Assembly (NCBI GenBank): GCA_011052055.1
Contig: DRJW01000257.1
Coordinates: 1-17,354 of the forward strand
DNA length: 17,354 nt
Direction of reading: 5' to 3'
DNA from: Nitrospirota bacterium
Lineage (GTDB): Bacteria > Nitrospinota_A > UBA7883
Part shown: in pieces, positions 1-7,819 of the stretch
Layout: each line of letters begins with the position of its first letter
Position numbering within the stretch: the first letter of the stretch is position 1
Translations under genes and position numbers: made by a program
Notes under the pieces: generated by a model
Seen by the model: the letters and a program-made list of their open reading frames with translations, nothing else
Database searches by the model: none
What the model was told of the DNA's origin: nothing

Positions 1-47
1 ATAATTGTGGAAGCTATCGCGATAATCATTAGTTTGGCATTCATCAT
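1..47 (-). CDS. Start of a small exported protein (partial, runs off the left edge)
   Basis: A reading frame starts at ATG 47 on the minus strand and is cut by the window edge after about 15 residues (MMNAKLMIIAIASTI). This looks like the beginning of a signal peptide or membrane segment: one lysine followed by a hydrophobic run. A good ribosome binding site (AGGAG, 53-57) lies five bases upstream. An ATG at 52 is closed by a stop after two codons and is not the start. The gene begins only 35 bases after the pump gene stop, so it is very likely the next gene of the efflux operon. Periplasmic metal carriers such as CusF sit in this position in some operons, but nothing visible identifies the product. 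Confidence 0.6.
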   Translation of the reverse strand, partial: MMNAKLMIIAIASTI

Positions 48-82
48 TTCATCTCCTGGTTGTTGTTAATAGATTTTATTAC

Positions 83-3000
83 TTAATCTGTTGCGTCTGT
101 TTTTTTAACAAACGAGTAGATCACGGGAATGACTATGAGCGTAAGGATCGTGGATGAGATCAGCCCGCCTATCATCGGCGCGACCATTCGTTGCATCGGC
201 CTCGATCCGACGCCGGTCGTCCACATGACGGGAAGAAGGCCAAGCATAAGACAACTGACAACAAGCGCCTTGGGCCTGATTCTCATGACCGCCCCCTCGA
301 CGACGGATTCCTTCAGGTCTTGCCAATTTCTCATCCGCCCTTCTTTCTTTTTGTTTTCAAAAGCCATATTCAGATAGACCAGCATGACGACCCCGGTCTC
401 CGCCGACAGGCCCGCCAGCGCGATAAAGCCCACAGCCACCGCTACGCTCATGTTGTAATCGAGCCAGTAAACAAGCCATATCCCGCCGATAACGCTGAAG
501 GGAAGGCCGAGCATTATTATCAAAGTGTCGGTAAGGTTTCCAAAGTTGATAAATAGCAGTAAAAAGATAACCGCGAGCGTTACGGGGATAATCACCTTCA
601 TCTTTTTATCTACCTCTTCCATGAACTGAAACTGTCCGCTCCACTCCATGTAGTAACCGGTGGGTAGCTCAAGCTGTCCGGCCTCAATCGCTTTGTCGAT
701 GACGGCCTGCGCGCGTTTTACATATGTTCCGATGTCGAGTCCCGCTTCGATATCGACCGGCACGTTCGTCAGCAGTAGCCCGTTCTCGCTTTTTATCATC
801 GGCGGGCCATCGCGCATTACGATTTTCGATACGGCTGTAAGCGGGATGAGGGCTCCGCTAGACGCAGTAAGCAATACCCGTTTCAGTTTTTCAGGATCGT
901 CCCTTAGCTCTCGCGGATATCTGAGGTTTACGGGAAAGCGATAACGCCCTTCTATGGTATGCGTTATGGTTTTGCCGCCTATGGCGGCCTCGATCACATT
1001 TTGCGCGTCCTCCATTGTTATGCCATAGCGCGCAAGCCTGGCCCTGTTAAGATCGATGTCGAGATAACGTCCCCCCATGGCGCGCTCTGCGGATACGGCA
1101 AGCGTCCCTGGGACGGAGCTCAATATTTTCTCAACGTCCAACGAAATTTTTTCGAGCTCGGCAAGGTCTTCGCCCCGGATCTTAAGGCCCAGCAGTCCCT
1201 TCATTCCGGTAGTGAGCATGCCGATTCTGGTCTCTATCGGCATAAGCCACCAGTTGGGCATGCCGGGTATGCTGATTATCCGGTTCATCTCTTTTTTTGT
1301 CAGCTCCTCAAAAGTTGTTTTACGCATGGCGACAGGGGGGACTGGAAAGTCTTTCAGCGCTTCTACGGCTTTTTCGATATGTTCGTCTGGAAGATGACCG
1401 GATGATTTCATATACGAGATCAAATCGGCGGATACCGTTTTACCAAGCTTTCCTGGGAGAGCCAGCAAGATTGCGGATAAAGGTTTGCCATTTGTAAGCT
1501 CCTCTCGAATCCAGTTGTTAAGAGTCCACCCGCTTTTCCTCTCTATCTGCAAGGCTGTTTCTTTTTTTGGGAAATCTTTCAGCGCGATTTCTGAAAGCAT
1601 CCGGTCTATCATTTTCAGGGTCAGGCTCTGTATATATCCATCCTCGACTATCCTTTCCGGCCAATCATCTTCTGGTATCAGTGAAATGTGGGTCTCCACC
1701 ATGTTAAGCGGAGCGGGATCGGTGGGCGTATTGGCGCGCCCTATTTTTCCCAGCACACTTTTTACTTCCGGGAATTGTTTTAATAACCGATCTTGAATCT
1801 CCAAAACCCTGGTGGCTTCGGCCACCGGAAGACCTGGCACGGTGGTGGGCATATACAGGATGACTCCTTCCTGGAGCGGCGGCATGAATTCGCTTCCAAG
1901 CTTGAGGTAGGGAATGTACGTAAACAAGAGGGCGAGGATGGCAAGCGCCATAACCGATTTTCTGAACCTGAGCGCCAGGTGGATGATCGGCTTGTATATT
2001 GCGATAAGCAGGCGGCTTACAGGGTTTTTCGTTTCGGGGGGGATATTGCCTTTGACGAAAAGCCCTATGAGAACGGGGATAAGAGTGATGGCCAGTATCG
2101 CCGATGCGCCCATGGCGAAAGTTTTGGTATACGCAAGCGGTTTAAAAAGCCTTCCCGCCTGATCCTCAAGCGCGAAAACGGGGAGAAAGGAGACAGTGAT
2201 TATAATCAGCGAGAAAAATAACGCCGGCCCCACCTCCATGCTGGCGTTGTAAACTGCGCTCCATCTTTCACGCTCGTCAGTTTCGGGCCCCAGCCTCTCA
2301 AGATGTTTATGAGTGTTCTCCACCATCACAACCGCCGCGTCCACCATCGCGCCGATGGCCACGGCGATACCGCCTAAAGACATGATGTTGGCCCCCAGCC
2401 CCATGAATTTCATGATAATAAAAGCTGTCAGCACACCAAGCGGCAGGGTGATCGAAGCCACAAGAGCGGAGCGGGCGTGCCAGAGAAACAACATAGTTAC
2501 AAGAGCGACAATAATCATCTCTTCGATCAACTTACTTTTTAGCGTCTTGATGGCCCTGTTTATCAAGCCCGATCGGTCATAGGCCGGTTTTACTACGATC
2601 CCCTCCGGGAGGCCGGGAGATATCTTTCTTATTTTTTCTTTGACGCCATTAATTACATCAAGCGCGTTCGCGCCATAGCGCGCCACGACGATACCGGCCA
2701 CCACCTCGCCTTTCCCGTCTTTGTCCGCTACGCCCCGTTTCGTTTGCGCGCCCATAGTTACCAGGGCCACATCCTTGAGCAGAGTCGGCGTTCCATCCAG
2801 AGTGGATCGCAAAACCACGTTTTCAAGATCTTTTATCCCTTTTATGTATCCCCTGCCCCTTACCATGAACTCCGTCCCGCCAAGCTCCATGATTTCTCCG
2901 CCCACGTCGTTATTGCTTTTCCTGATGGCGTCGGCGACATTTTGAAGAGGTATTTTGTAGAAAAGAAGTTTTGCAGGATCGACAGTGACCTGGTATTGCC

Positions 3001-3553
3001 GCACGTCCCCGCCGAAGCTCGCCACCTCGGAGACGCCCGGCACGCTTAGCAGTTGGTATCTTATATACCAGTCCTGCAAAGCGCGTATTTCGCCAAGGTT
3101 ATACCGGTTTTTCGTATCCTCAACGGTGTAAATAAAGACCCAGCCAAGCCCCGTAGCGTCCGGCCCCAGGGTGGGTGTGACATCTTTTGGGATATCCGTT
3201 TGCGCCTGGTTGAGATATTCCATGACGCGGCTTCTGGCCCAGTAGATATCTGTGCCGTCTTCGAAGATAACGTATACGAAAGACTGGCCGAAAAACGAAT
3301 ATCCTCTCACGTCTCTGACTTTTGGAACCGCGAGCATCGACGTGGCCAGAGGGTAGGTCACCTGGTCTTCAATGGTTTGCGAGTCGCGCCCCATCCATTC
3401 AGACGAGATTATGACCTGGACGTCAGAAAGGTCGGGCACGGCGTCGAGCGATATGCGCGACAGCGACCACGCTCCCATCAGCGCCACAATGATGGAGACC
3501 GCGCAAACCAGCAGACGGTTGTTAAGGCACCAACCTATTATGAAACGGATCAT
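83..3553 (-). CDS. cusA: CusA-type heavy-metal RND efflux pump (Cu/Ag), with an extra internal segment
   Basis: Inner-membrane proton-driven pump of a tripartite Cu(I)/Ag(I) efflux system, 1156 residues. It has the HME-RND layout: TM1 near residues 15-30, TM2-6 around 345-500, TM7 near 535-550, and a second TM block from about 1000 to the end. TM4 carries AIGAMVDAAVVMVEN (399-413) with the proton-relay Asp405. The three methionines that bind Cu/Ag in E. coli CusA have counterparts: Met568 (YMPT), Met618 (PLNM) and Met779 (RIGML). This supports Cu/Ag rather than Zn/Co/Ni specificity. The protein is about 110 residues longer than E. coli CusA because roughly residues 635-755 contain an extra stretch between the second and third Met. 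The start overlaps the adaptor stop by four bases (ATGA), so translation is probably coupled. Confidence 0.93.
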   Translation of the reverse strand: MIRFIIGWCLNNRLLVCAVSIIVALMGAWSLSRISLDAVPDLSDVQVIISSEWMGRDSQTIEDQVTYPLATSMLAVPKVRDVRGYSFFGQSFVYVIFEDGTDIYWARSRVMEYLNQAQTDIPKDVTPTLGPDATGLGWVFIYTVEDTKNRYNLGEIRALQDWYIRYQLLSVPGVSEVASFGGDVRQYQVTVDPAKLLFYKIPLQNVADAIRKSNNDVGGEIMELGGTEFMVRGRGYIKGIKDLENVVLRSTLDGTPTLLKDVALVTMGAQTKRGVADKDGKGEVVAGIVVARYGANALDVINGVKEKIRKISPGLPEGIVVKPAYDRSGLINRAIKTLKSKLIEEMIIVALVTMLFLWHARSALVASITLPLGVLTAFIIMKFMGLGANIMSLGGIAVAIGAMVDAAVVMVENTHKHLERLGPETDERERWSAVYNASMEVGPALFFSLIIITVSFLPVFALEDQAGRLFKPLAYTKTFAMGASAILAITLIPVLIGLFVKGNIPPETKNPVSRLLIAIYKPIIHLALRFRKSVMALAILALLFTYIPYLKLGSEFMPPLQEGVILYMPTTVPGLPVAEATRVLEIQDRLLKQFPEVKSVLGKIGRANTPTDPAPLNMVETHISLIPEDDWPERIVEDGYIQSLTLKMIDRMLSEIALKDFPKKETALQIERKSGWTLNNWIREELTNGKPLSAILLALPGKLGKTVSADLISYMKSSGHLPDEHIEKAVEALKDFPVPPVAMRKTTFEELTKKEMNRIISIPGMPNWWLMPIETRIGMLTTGMKGLLGLKIRGEDLAELEKISLDVEKILSSVPGTLAVSAERAMGGRYLDIDLNRARLARYGITMEDAQNVIEAAIGGKTITHTIEGRYRFPVNLRYPRELRDDPEKLKRVLLTASSGALIPLTAVSKIVMRDGPPMIKSENGLLLTNVPVDIEAGLDIGTYVKRAQAVIDKAIEAGQLELPTGYYMEWSGQFQFMEEVDKKMKVIIPVTLAVIFLLLFINFGNLTDTLIIMLGLPFSVIGGIWLVYWLDYNMSVAVAVGFIALAGLSAETGVVMLVYLNMAFENKKKEGRMRNWQDLKESVVEGAVMRIRPKALVVSCLMLGLLPVMWTTGVGSRPMQRMVAPMIGGLISSTILTLIVIPVIYSFVKKTDATD

Positions 3554-4935
3554 CTCCCGGTGTCCGGGTCTTGCTTGCTATCAGAAAATTTCTCTGGCGC
3601 CATCTTTTTTAACGCGCCCTGAAACTGCGCTTCAGCCGCTATCAGGAAGTTTGCGGATGTTACAACCTCCTCGTCTTCGTCAAGCCCGGATAAAATTTCG
3701 TGGTACCGCTCTTCGCTTTTGAGCAAGAAATCGCCTTTCCCGCCTTTGGCTCGCTCCGTCGCGTAAAGCCATTTTCTTCCCAACGTAACTTCCACCGGAA
3801 AGATAGCTCCATCGCCTTCTGACACAAACACGATCACTCTTCGTCCGGTGAATATCGCCGCGCTTTCCGGAATAGCCAGAACGTCTTTTGCGTCTGCGCG
3901 TATGCGCGCGCTGGCAAACATGCCAGGTTTTAACAATCCGTTTTTGTTCGACACCTCGAAGCGGACTCTTACCGTTCTGGAGTCGATCTGGACGACCGGA
4001 TCGATAAAGTTTATTTTCCCTTTGATGGTTTTGCCCTGAACCGAAACGTCAATGGGCATGCCGGCTTTTATTAACGGCAGTTCGTTTTCATATATCTCCC
4101 CGTAAATCCAGACTCTTGAAAGATCGGCAAGTTTCATAAGGGGCGTCCCCTCGGTGACGTATTGCCCCTGGCTTACCATGCGTTCTATCACCGTGCCGGA
4201 AATGGGTGAGTATATGGTTATGTTTTCCATAATATTTTCGTTGTTTCGAAATTTCTTTATCGCCGCCTTGCTTATCCCCCAGCGCATAAGGCGCGCCTCC
4301 ACAGACTTTAGCAGTGGGCTTAGCCTTTTTGCGCCGCTTTTGAAAAGCAGGCGGTACTCCTCTTGCGTGTTAATAAAGTCGGGGTTATAAATCGATATAA
4401 GAGGCTGGCCTTTACGGACGGTGGCGCCGGTGAAGTTGGCGAAAAGACGCTCTATCCGGCTCTTGCCGGGCGCCCAGGCCGAAATCGTTTTTAACAATCT
4501 CTCGTCCGCGTCCACTATGCCTGTCGTTTCTATTTCACGTGTGAGCGTCATCCGTTTCACAGTGGCGTACCGGACACCGGCCTGCTGTAGCTGGCGGGGA
4601 GTGAACAGGATGGAATTGTCGTCCCCTTTATTGCCAGCCTCGGCTCCGGTCATCTCCACAAGTTGCATATTGCAGATGGGACAGGGGCCCGGTTTGTCCC
4701 TGTTTACTTGCGGGTGCATCGGGCACCAATATACTTTCTTTCCAGCAAGAACAGTTTTTTCCGATAATCCGATCCACGACATGACCCTGGCGACCGCCGG
4801 TTTATGCATCCACAAATGCAAGGCGTCGTAGAAGCGAAGTTTGTTGGGCGTATGGGAATATACGAAAATCGAGGCGCCCAAAATTGCGGTGATGACAGCT
4901 GTCGATATCAGGCGTGTATTTTTCTTTTTATTCAT
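3550..4935 (-). CDS. cusB: CusB-type periplasmic adaptor with N-terminal heavy-metal-binding domain
   Basis: Membrane-fusion (adaptor) subunit that links the RND pump to the outer-membrane channel, 461 residues. An N-terminal hydrophobic anchor (about 10-26) is followed by a compact metal-binding motif, YWCPMHP...GPCPICNMQL (69-92), with Cys71, Met73, His74, Cys85, Cys88 and Met90. This is the heavy-metal-binding domain common in Cu/Ag adaptors. The rest shows the usual order of barrel-sandwich, helical hairpin, beta-barrel and membrane-proximal domains. The barrel-sandwich half YSPISGTVIERMV is clear, and so is LKPGMFASARI in the beta-barrel region. The ATG at 4935 has AGGAGA upstream and overlaps the channel gene stop by eight bases, which indicates an operon. 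Residues 27-65 between anchor and metal domain are unassigned. Confidence 0.92.
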   Translation of the reverse strand: MNKKKNTRLISTAVITAILGASIFVYSHTPNKLRFYDALHLWMHKPAVARVMSWIGLSEKTVLAGKKVYWCPMHPQVNRDKPGPCPICNMQLVEMTGAEAGNKGDDNSILFTPRQLQQAGVRYATVKRMTLTREIETTGIVDADERLLKTISAWAPGKSRIERLFANFTGATVRKGQPLISIYNPDFINTQEEYRLLFKSGAKRLSPLLKSVEARLMRWGISKAAIKKFRNNENIMENITIYSPISGTVIERMVSQGQYVTEGTPLMKLADLSRVWIYGEIYENELPLIKAGMPIDVSVQGKTIKGKINFIDPVVQIDSRTVRVRFEVSNKNGLLKPGMFASARIRADAKDVLAIPESAAIFTGRRVIVFVSEGDGAIFPVEVTLGRKWLYATERAKGGKGDFLLKSEERYHEILSGLDEDEEVVTSANFLIAAEAQFQGALKKMAPEKFSDSKQDPDTGR

Positions 4936-6292
4936 CGCTTTCTCCTGTCGCGCTAATAAGCTTCGCCTCCCATATCCTCAAATCCACCATGATTCGTTTA
5001 TATTTCAGCCGGGAGTCGATCAACCCTCTTTCGGCCATAATCAAAGTCAGGAAATCATTTTTCCCACTGCTGTAACCGGCGCGGGCCGCGTCCAGATTCA
5101 GCTCGGATTCAGGGATAATCGCCTCGCGAAAAAGTTTCCCGGCATGATGGAACTCTTCGATTTTCTGCGCTGGCTCCTCCACTTTGAAACGAACCTGGTC
5201 TTCCATTGCTTTGAGAATTGATTTGGAGCGGTTTAATTTTGCCAGGGCTATATTTTTTTCAGCCCGGAGCCGCCCAAACTGTATGGGAACGTTTAAACTT
5301 ATTCCGATGAAAGGGCGCAGGTCTTCGCTCATCCATGCCCGGTTATAAGAGCCGGAAACCGCGAAATCGGGGTAGCTTTGCGACCTGGCCAGTTTTAACG
5401 AGGCTTTGGCCGCCGTAATTCTGGATATGGCGGCTCCTATAGCCGGGTTATGTGACAGCGCCCGTTTAATCATCGCCTCCTTGTCTGGAAGAGGCGTTAC
5501 TTCAGGAAGACCTGAAGGGGCTGGCAGGGAAAGCCTGGCCGCTCTCCCTAGTAACACGTTCAACCTTGCCGTAGCTATATTGAGCGTCCTTTTCAGGACG
5601 ATCTGTTTATGCTCTACCTTCGCCAAATCCAGATCCGCATGGATCACGTCCTGGAGGGCGCCTTTCCCGGCTGAGTACCGGCCGGCGGCGATGGTCTTGA
5701 ATTCTTTAAGGAGCTTTTTATCTTCATTATTTATATCTATGGCGGCGCGGGTGAACCAGAGCTCAAGATACGCGGTTTTCACCAGGCGGATCAATTCGAG
5801 TTTTGCGTAGCCAAAATCGCTGAACATCGCGTCGGCTTCGGCCAGCGCCCGCTCTCCTTTCAAATGGAGCTTGCCAGGATAGGGAATCGGTTGCCTGTAA
5901 TCGAACTTGTAGCGAAGGCCGGTCGCGTTCGATGCAATGGTCGAAGGGTAGAGCCCGACGCCAATGGTGGGGTCGTCTAAAGCGGTGACGATCGGATATT
6001 TACCCATAGCCTCATTTACTTTTTCCCTTATTGCCATAAGGCTCGGATTGTTATCGAGCGCTATGCGTATGGCAGTCTTTATATCGATCCTGTCAATTTG
6101 ATCGAGCCGGTCATTTACGTCGACTTTCTTGATATCTACATCGCCGTTTCCCGCCCCTTCGGTTTCAATCGTTTTTGCAAGAGTGGCGAACCTGTCATTC
6201 GAATCATAAGAGGCGCAACCTTGAGCGATCAATAACAGAAGAGCCAGGGCAACGCCCGCTCCTCCCCGGACTATCAAAATCAGAGTTTCCAT
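4928..6292 (-). CDS. cusC: TolC-family outer-membrane factor (CusC-like)
   Basis: Outer-membrane channel component, 454 residues, the usual length for the family. The N-terminus is a signal sequence ending at IAQGC (Cys26). It is therefore probably a lipoprotein, although Ala at -3 makes the lipobox non-ideal. Two repeated OEP halves follow, rich in long amphipathic helices (for example around 150-210 and 330-420), as expected for a trimeric alpha-barrel. It is the first gene of the efflux operon. The ATG at 6292 has AGGAG at 6303-6307, ten bases upstream, and an operator-bearing promoter lies at 6328-6355. The name cusC rests on operon context with CusA and CusB. TolC-family proteins cannot be assigned a substrate from sequence alone. 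Confidence 0.9.
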   Translation of the reverse strand: METLILIVRGGAGVALALLLLIAQGCASYDSNDRFATLAKTIETEGAGNGDVDIKKVDVNDRLDQIDRIDIKTAIRIALDNNPSLMAIREKVNEAMGKYPIVTALDDPTIGVGLYPSTIASNATGLRYKFDYRQPIPYPGKLHLKGERALAEADAMFSDFGYAKLELIRLVKTAYLELWFTRAAIDINNEDKKLLKEFKTIAAGRYSAGKGALQDVIHADLDLAKVEHKQIVLKRTLNIATARLNVLLGRAARLSLPAPSGLPEVTPLPDKEAMIKRALSHNPAIGAAISRITAAKASLKLARSQSYPDFAVSGSYNRAWMSEDLRPFIGISLNVPIQFGRLRAEKNIALAKLNRSKSILKAMEDQVRFKVEEPAQKIEEFHHAGKLFREAIIPESELNLDAARAGYSSGKNDFLTLIMAERGLIDSRLKYKRIMVDLRIWEAKLISATGESDE

Positions 6293-6327
6293 CGCCTCAT
6301 TTCTCCTTTACCAAAAGCGCCGCAAGG

Positions 6328-6355
6328 ATTCTACAAGCGTAGAATGAGCGGGCAA
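6328..6355 (-). promoter_or_regulatory. Promoter of the cusCBA-like efflux operon
   Basis: Reading the minus strand, a -35 box TTGCCC (6355-6350) is followed by a 16-bp spacer and a -10 box TAGAAT (6333-6328). This resembles a sigma-70 promoter, with a start near 6321 and a leader of about 30 bases containing the ribosome binding site at 6303-6307. Its layout is identical to the repressor gene promoter: same -10 box, same spacer length, same operator placement. That similarity is the main support for the call. Confidence 0.72.
6329..6344. promoter_or_regulatory. BlaI-family operator at the efflux promoter
   Basis: Perfect inverted repeat TTCTAC-AAGC-GTAGAA covering the -10 box and the 3' part of the spacer. 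The only other copy in the window is the one at 7793-7808 in front of the BlaI-family gene, with identical six-base arms. BlaI/MecI/CopY repressors bind TACA...TGTA-type dyads over promoters, so the location is right for repression. Binding by this repressor is inferred from the duplicated site. Confidence 0.8.
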
Positions 6356-6386
6356 AAAATTTTTATTTTTTAGTCGTTACCAGTCA

Positions 6387-7361
6387 TTACATCGCACATT
6401 TTTTTACAGTTGTCCTCTCCGGCGGGGTAAGGCAATAGTTCTGATTACACTTTTCCATCTGGTTTGCGCCAGCGTAAATTGGCGCGGTCAGGGCCAAAAC
6501 CATTGCGAACAAAGCGGCCGCCGTTGTCACGAGAACGAATTTGTACGGCCTGTCGCTTCTTTTTTCTTTGCCTGGCTCTATAAGCTCCTTGATCCGCTCC
6601 GCCACGAGAGAAGGGTTTTCGAGCATCGGCACGCCCACTGGAGTAAACTCCCGCTTCATCCTGACCATCTTCAGCAACGCCTGCGCCAGGTCAACAGGCT
6701 GTCCCGTCAATTTCGCGGCCCTCTCATCTGCGGCCAGCTCTTTTGTCCTGTAAAAGGTATCAGAGAGATAATGCCCCAGCGGCAAAAAGAAAAACAGATC
6801 CTTGATAACGGAAAGTATGAACAATTTTAATGGGTCTTTTTTCTCTACATGGTGTATTTCATGCAAGGTTACGGCTATCAACTCTTTGTGTGTAAGTTTG
6901 CTTATAAGCTCGGTGGAGATGTAGACTTTCGGCCTGACAAGCCCCAGGGCAAAGGCGGACTTGAGCCGGGTATCTTCGAACACAATTATGACCGTCTTGC
7001 TGGTATCCGCCAGTTTTTTTAGTCCGGGGAAATGGCCCGCCGGGATTTGGCGCAGGCCATCTGTAAACTTTCTGGATATCCACAGGTTTCTTCCCGCTTT
7101 TGCCATAGCGACGACAAGCCCGATGGTTACGATCCCGAACCCGACCCACGGGATAACGGTCATAAACATCGTGGGGCTGACAAGACACCATGAAAAAGGC
7201 GTTTTACAGCAGGCTAAGGCGCCGCTCGCCAATGTGGTTAAGCCAAGCAGATTGGTAAAGCCGTAATGGATGCTGGCCGCTATCAGTATAAATAGCGAGA
7301 GGGCCATAAAAATCGCGCCTGAAAAACTTTGCAGGGCGATTTTCCACCAGTAGCTTTTCAT
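6387..7361 (-). CDS. BlaR1-like M56 membrane metalloprotease, probable sensor with Cys-rich periplasmic segments
   Basis: Integral-membrane zinc protease that probably inactivates the neighbouring BlaI-family repressor on signal. From the ATG at 7361 it has 324 residues. TM segments lie near 15-31, 66-86, 179-196 and 274-295. The cytoplasmic protease core has HEIHH (167-171, fitting HExxH) and ELAAD (208-212, the third zinc ligand region). BlaR1 and MecR1 carry a C-terminal penicillin-binding domain. Here the last TM is followed by only about 29 residues, with Cys305, Cys310 and Cys322, and the first periplasmic loop has Cys51, Cys52 and Cys59. The start is set by GGAGGG at 7367-7372, five bases upstream, ten bases past the repressor stop. 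An upstream in-frame ATG at 7448 lies inside the repressor gene and is unlikely. Metal or thiol sensing is my inference. Confidence 0.85.
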   Translation of the reverse strand: MKSYWWKIALQSFSGAIFMALSLFILIAASIHYGFTNLLGLTTLASGALACCKTPFSWCLVSPTMFMTVIPWVGFGIVTIGLVVAMAKAGRNLWISRKFTDGLRQIPAGHFPGLKKLADTSKTVIIVFEDTRLKSAFALGLVRPKVYISTELISKLTHKELIAVTLHEIHHVEKKDPLKLFILSVIKDLFFFLPLGHYLSDTFYRTKELAADERAAKLTGQPVDLAQALLKMVRMKREFTPVGVPMLENPSLVAERIKELIEPGKEKRSDRPYKFVLVTTAAALFAMVLALTAPIYAGANQMEKCNQNYCLTPPERTTVKKCAM

Positions 7362-7366
7362 AATCG

Positions 7367-7372
7367 CCCTCC
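7367..7372 (-). promoter_or_regulatory. Ribosome binding site of the M56 protease gene
   Basis: GGAGGG on the minus strand, five bases before ATG 7361. It overlaps the last base of the repressor stop codon. It decides the protease start against the longer in-frame ATG at 7448 and suggests translational coupling of repressor and protease. Confidence 0.75.
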
Positions 7373-7785
7373 TAACCGCGTCCTTCTCTTTTTTTCTTTT
7401 CAATAAGGGCGGAGAGCTTTTCGAGCTCTCCATCTTGCAACTCGTCAAGAGCGTCTACAAAGGAGGCCACCAGAGACGAGCTTGAAAGATTCATGTAGTC
7501 TTTCAACATTTTCCCGGCGGTTTGTTTTGTGTAATCCTCTTTAGTGATTAAGGGCCTGTATATCAGGAGACCTTCATCCTTGGATTTGCCGACAAGCCCC
7601 TTATGGCAAAGCCTGTCTATTACGGTAAGGATGGTGGTCAACGCCGCCTTTCTGGTTGTGGTGACCTCCTCCCAGACATTTTTGCCTGTAGCCGCGCTCC
7701 TTCGCCACAGGGCCTTCATCACCTCAAGCTCCAACTCACCCAGTGGTTGGCCAGCATTTCTTGTCGAGCTTAGTGTTGATTTCAT
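7372..7785 (-). CDS. BlaI/MecI/CopY-family transcriptional repressor
   Basis: Small winged-helix repressor, 137 residues, the normal size. The N-terminal DNA-binding part runs from LGELELEVMKALW (15-27) through the recognition region RKAALTTILTVIDRL (45-59) and the wing (GLLIYRPLI). The C-terminal dimerisation helices carry SLVASFVDAL, the region where BlaI and MecI are cut by the partner protease. The gene lies directly before an M56 protease, as in bla and mec systems. Its promoter carries the same operator as the efflux promoter, so it probably represses both itself and the pump operon. No ribosome binding site is visible before ATG 7785, and the mRNA may be leaderless. A copper-responsive CopY-like role is plausible, but the C-terminal CxC motif of Gram-positive CopY is absent. 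Confidence 0.92.
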   Translation of the reverse strand: MKSTLSSTRNAGQPLGELELEVMKALWRRSAATGKNVWEEVTTTRKAALTTILTVIDRLCHKGLVGKSKDEGLLIYRPLITKEDYTKQTAGKMLKDYMNLSSSSLVASFVDALDELQDGELEKLSALIEKKKREGRG

Positions 7786-7791
7786 GATTAT

Positions 7792-7819
7792 ATTCTACAT
7801 GCGTAGAACGCTATGTCAA
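7792..7819 (-). promoter_or_regulatory. Promoter of the repressor-protease pair
   Basis: On the minus strand a consensus -35 box TTGACA (7819-7814) is followed by a 16-bp spacer and TAGAAT (7797-7792) as -10. The -10 box ends only six bases before the ATG at 7785, so transcription should start at or next to the start codon. No Shine-Dalgarno sequence fits in between, which suggests a leaderless transcript. TATAAT at 7791-7786 would need a 21-bp spacer and is less likely as the -10 box. Confidence 0.75.
7793..7808. promoter_or_regulatory. BlaI-family operator at the repressor's own promoter
   Basis: Perfect inverted repeat TTCTAC-ATGC-GTAGAA overlapping the -10 box and spacer. It matches the site at 6329-6344 in 15 of 16 positions, with the same offset from -35 and -10. 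This points to autoregulation. Confidence 0.8.

Noticed and set aside
1793..2221. 142-codon plus-strand open frame inside the pump gene
   Set aside because: Antisense shadow of conserved RND transmembrane sequence, rich in Arg/Gly/Lys as expected for a reverse reading.
3053..3622. 189-codon plus-strand open frame opposite the pump gene 5' end
   Set aside because: It lies fully antisense to the well-supported cusA/cusB genes, has no recognisable family features and shows composition expected from reading a coding strand backwards.
6355..6386. A/T-rich run after the M56 protease stop, considered as an intrinsic terminator
   Set aside because: There is a T-rich stretch but no stable GC stem before it.
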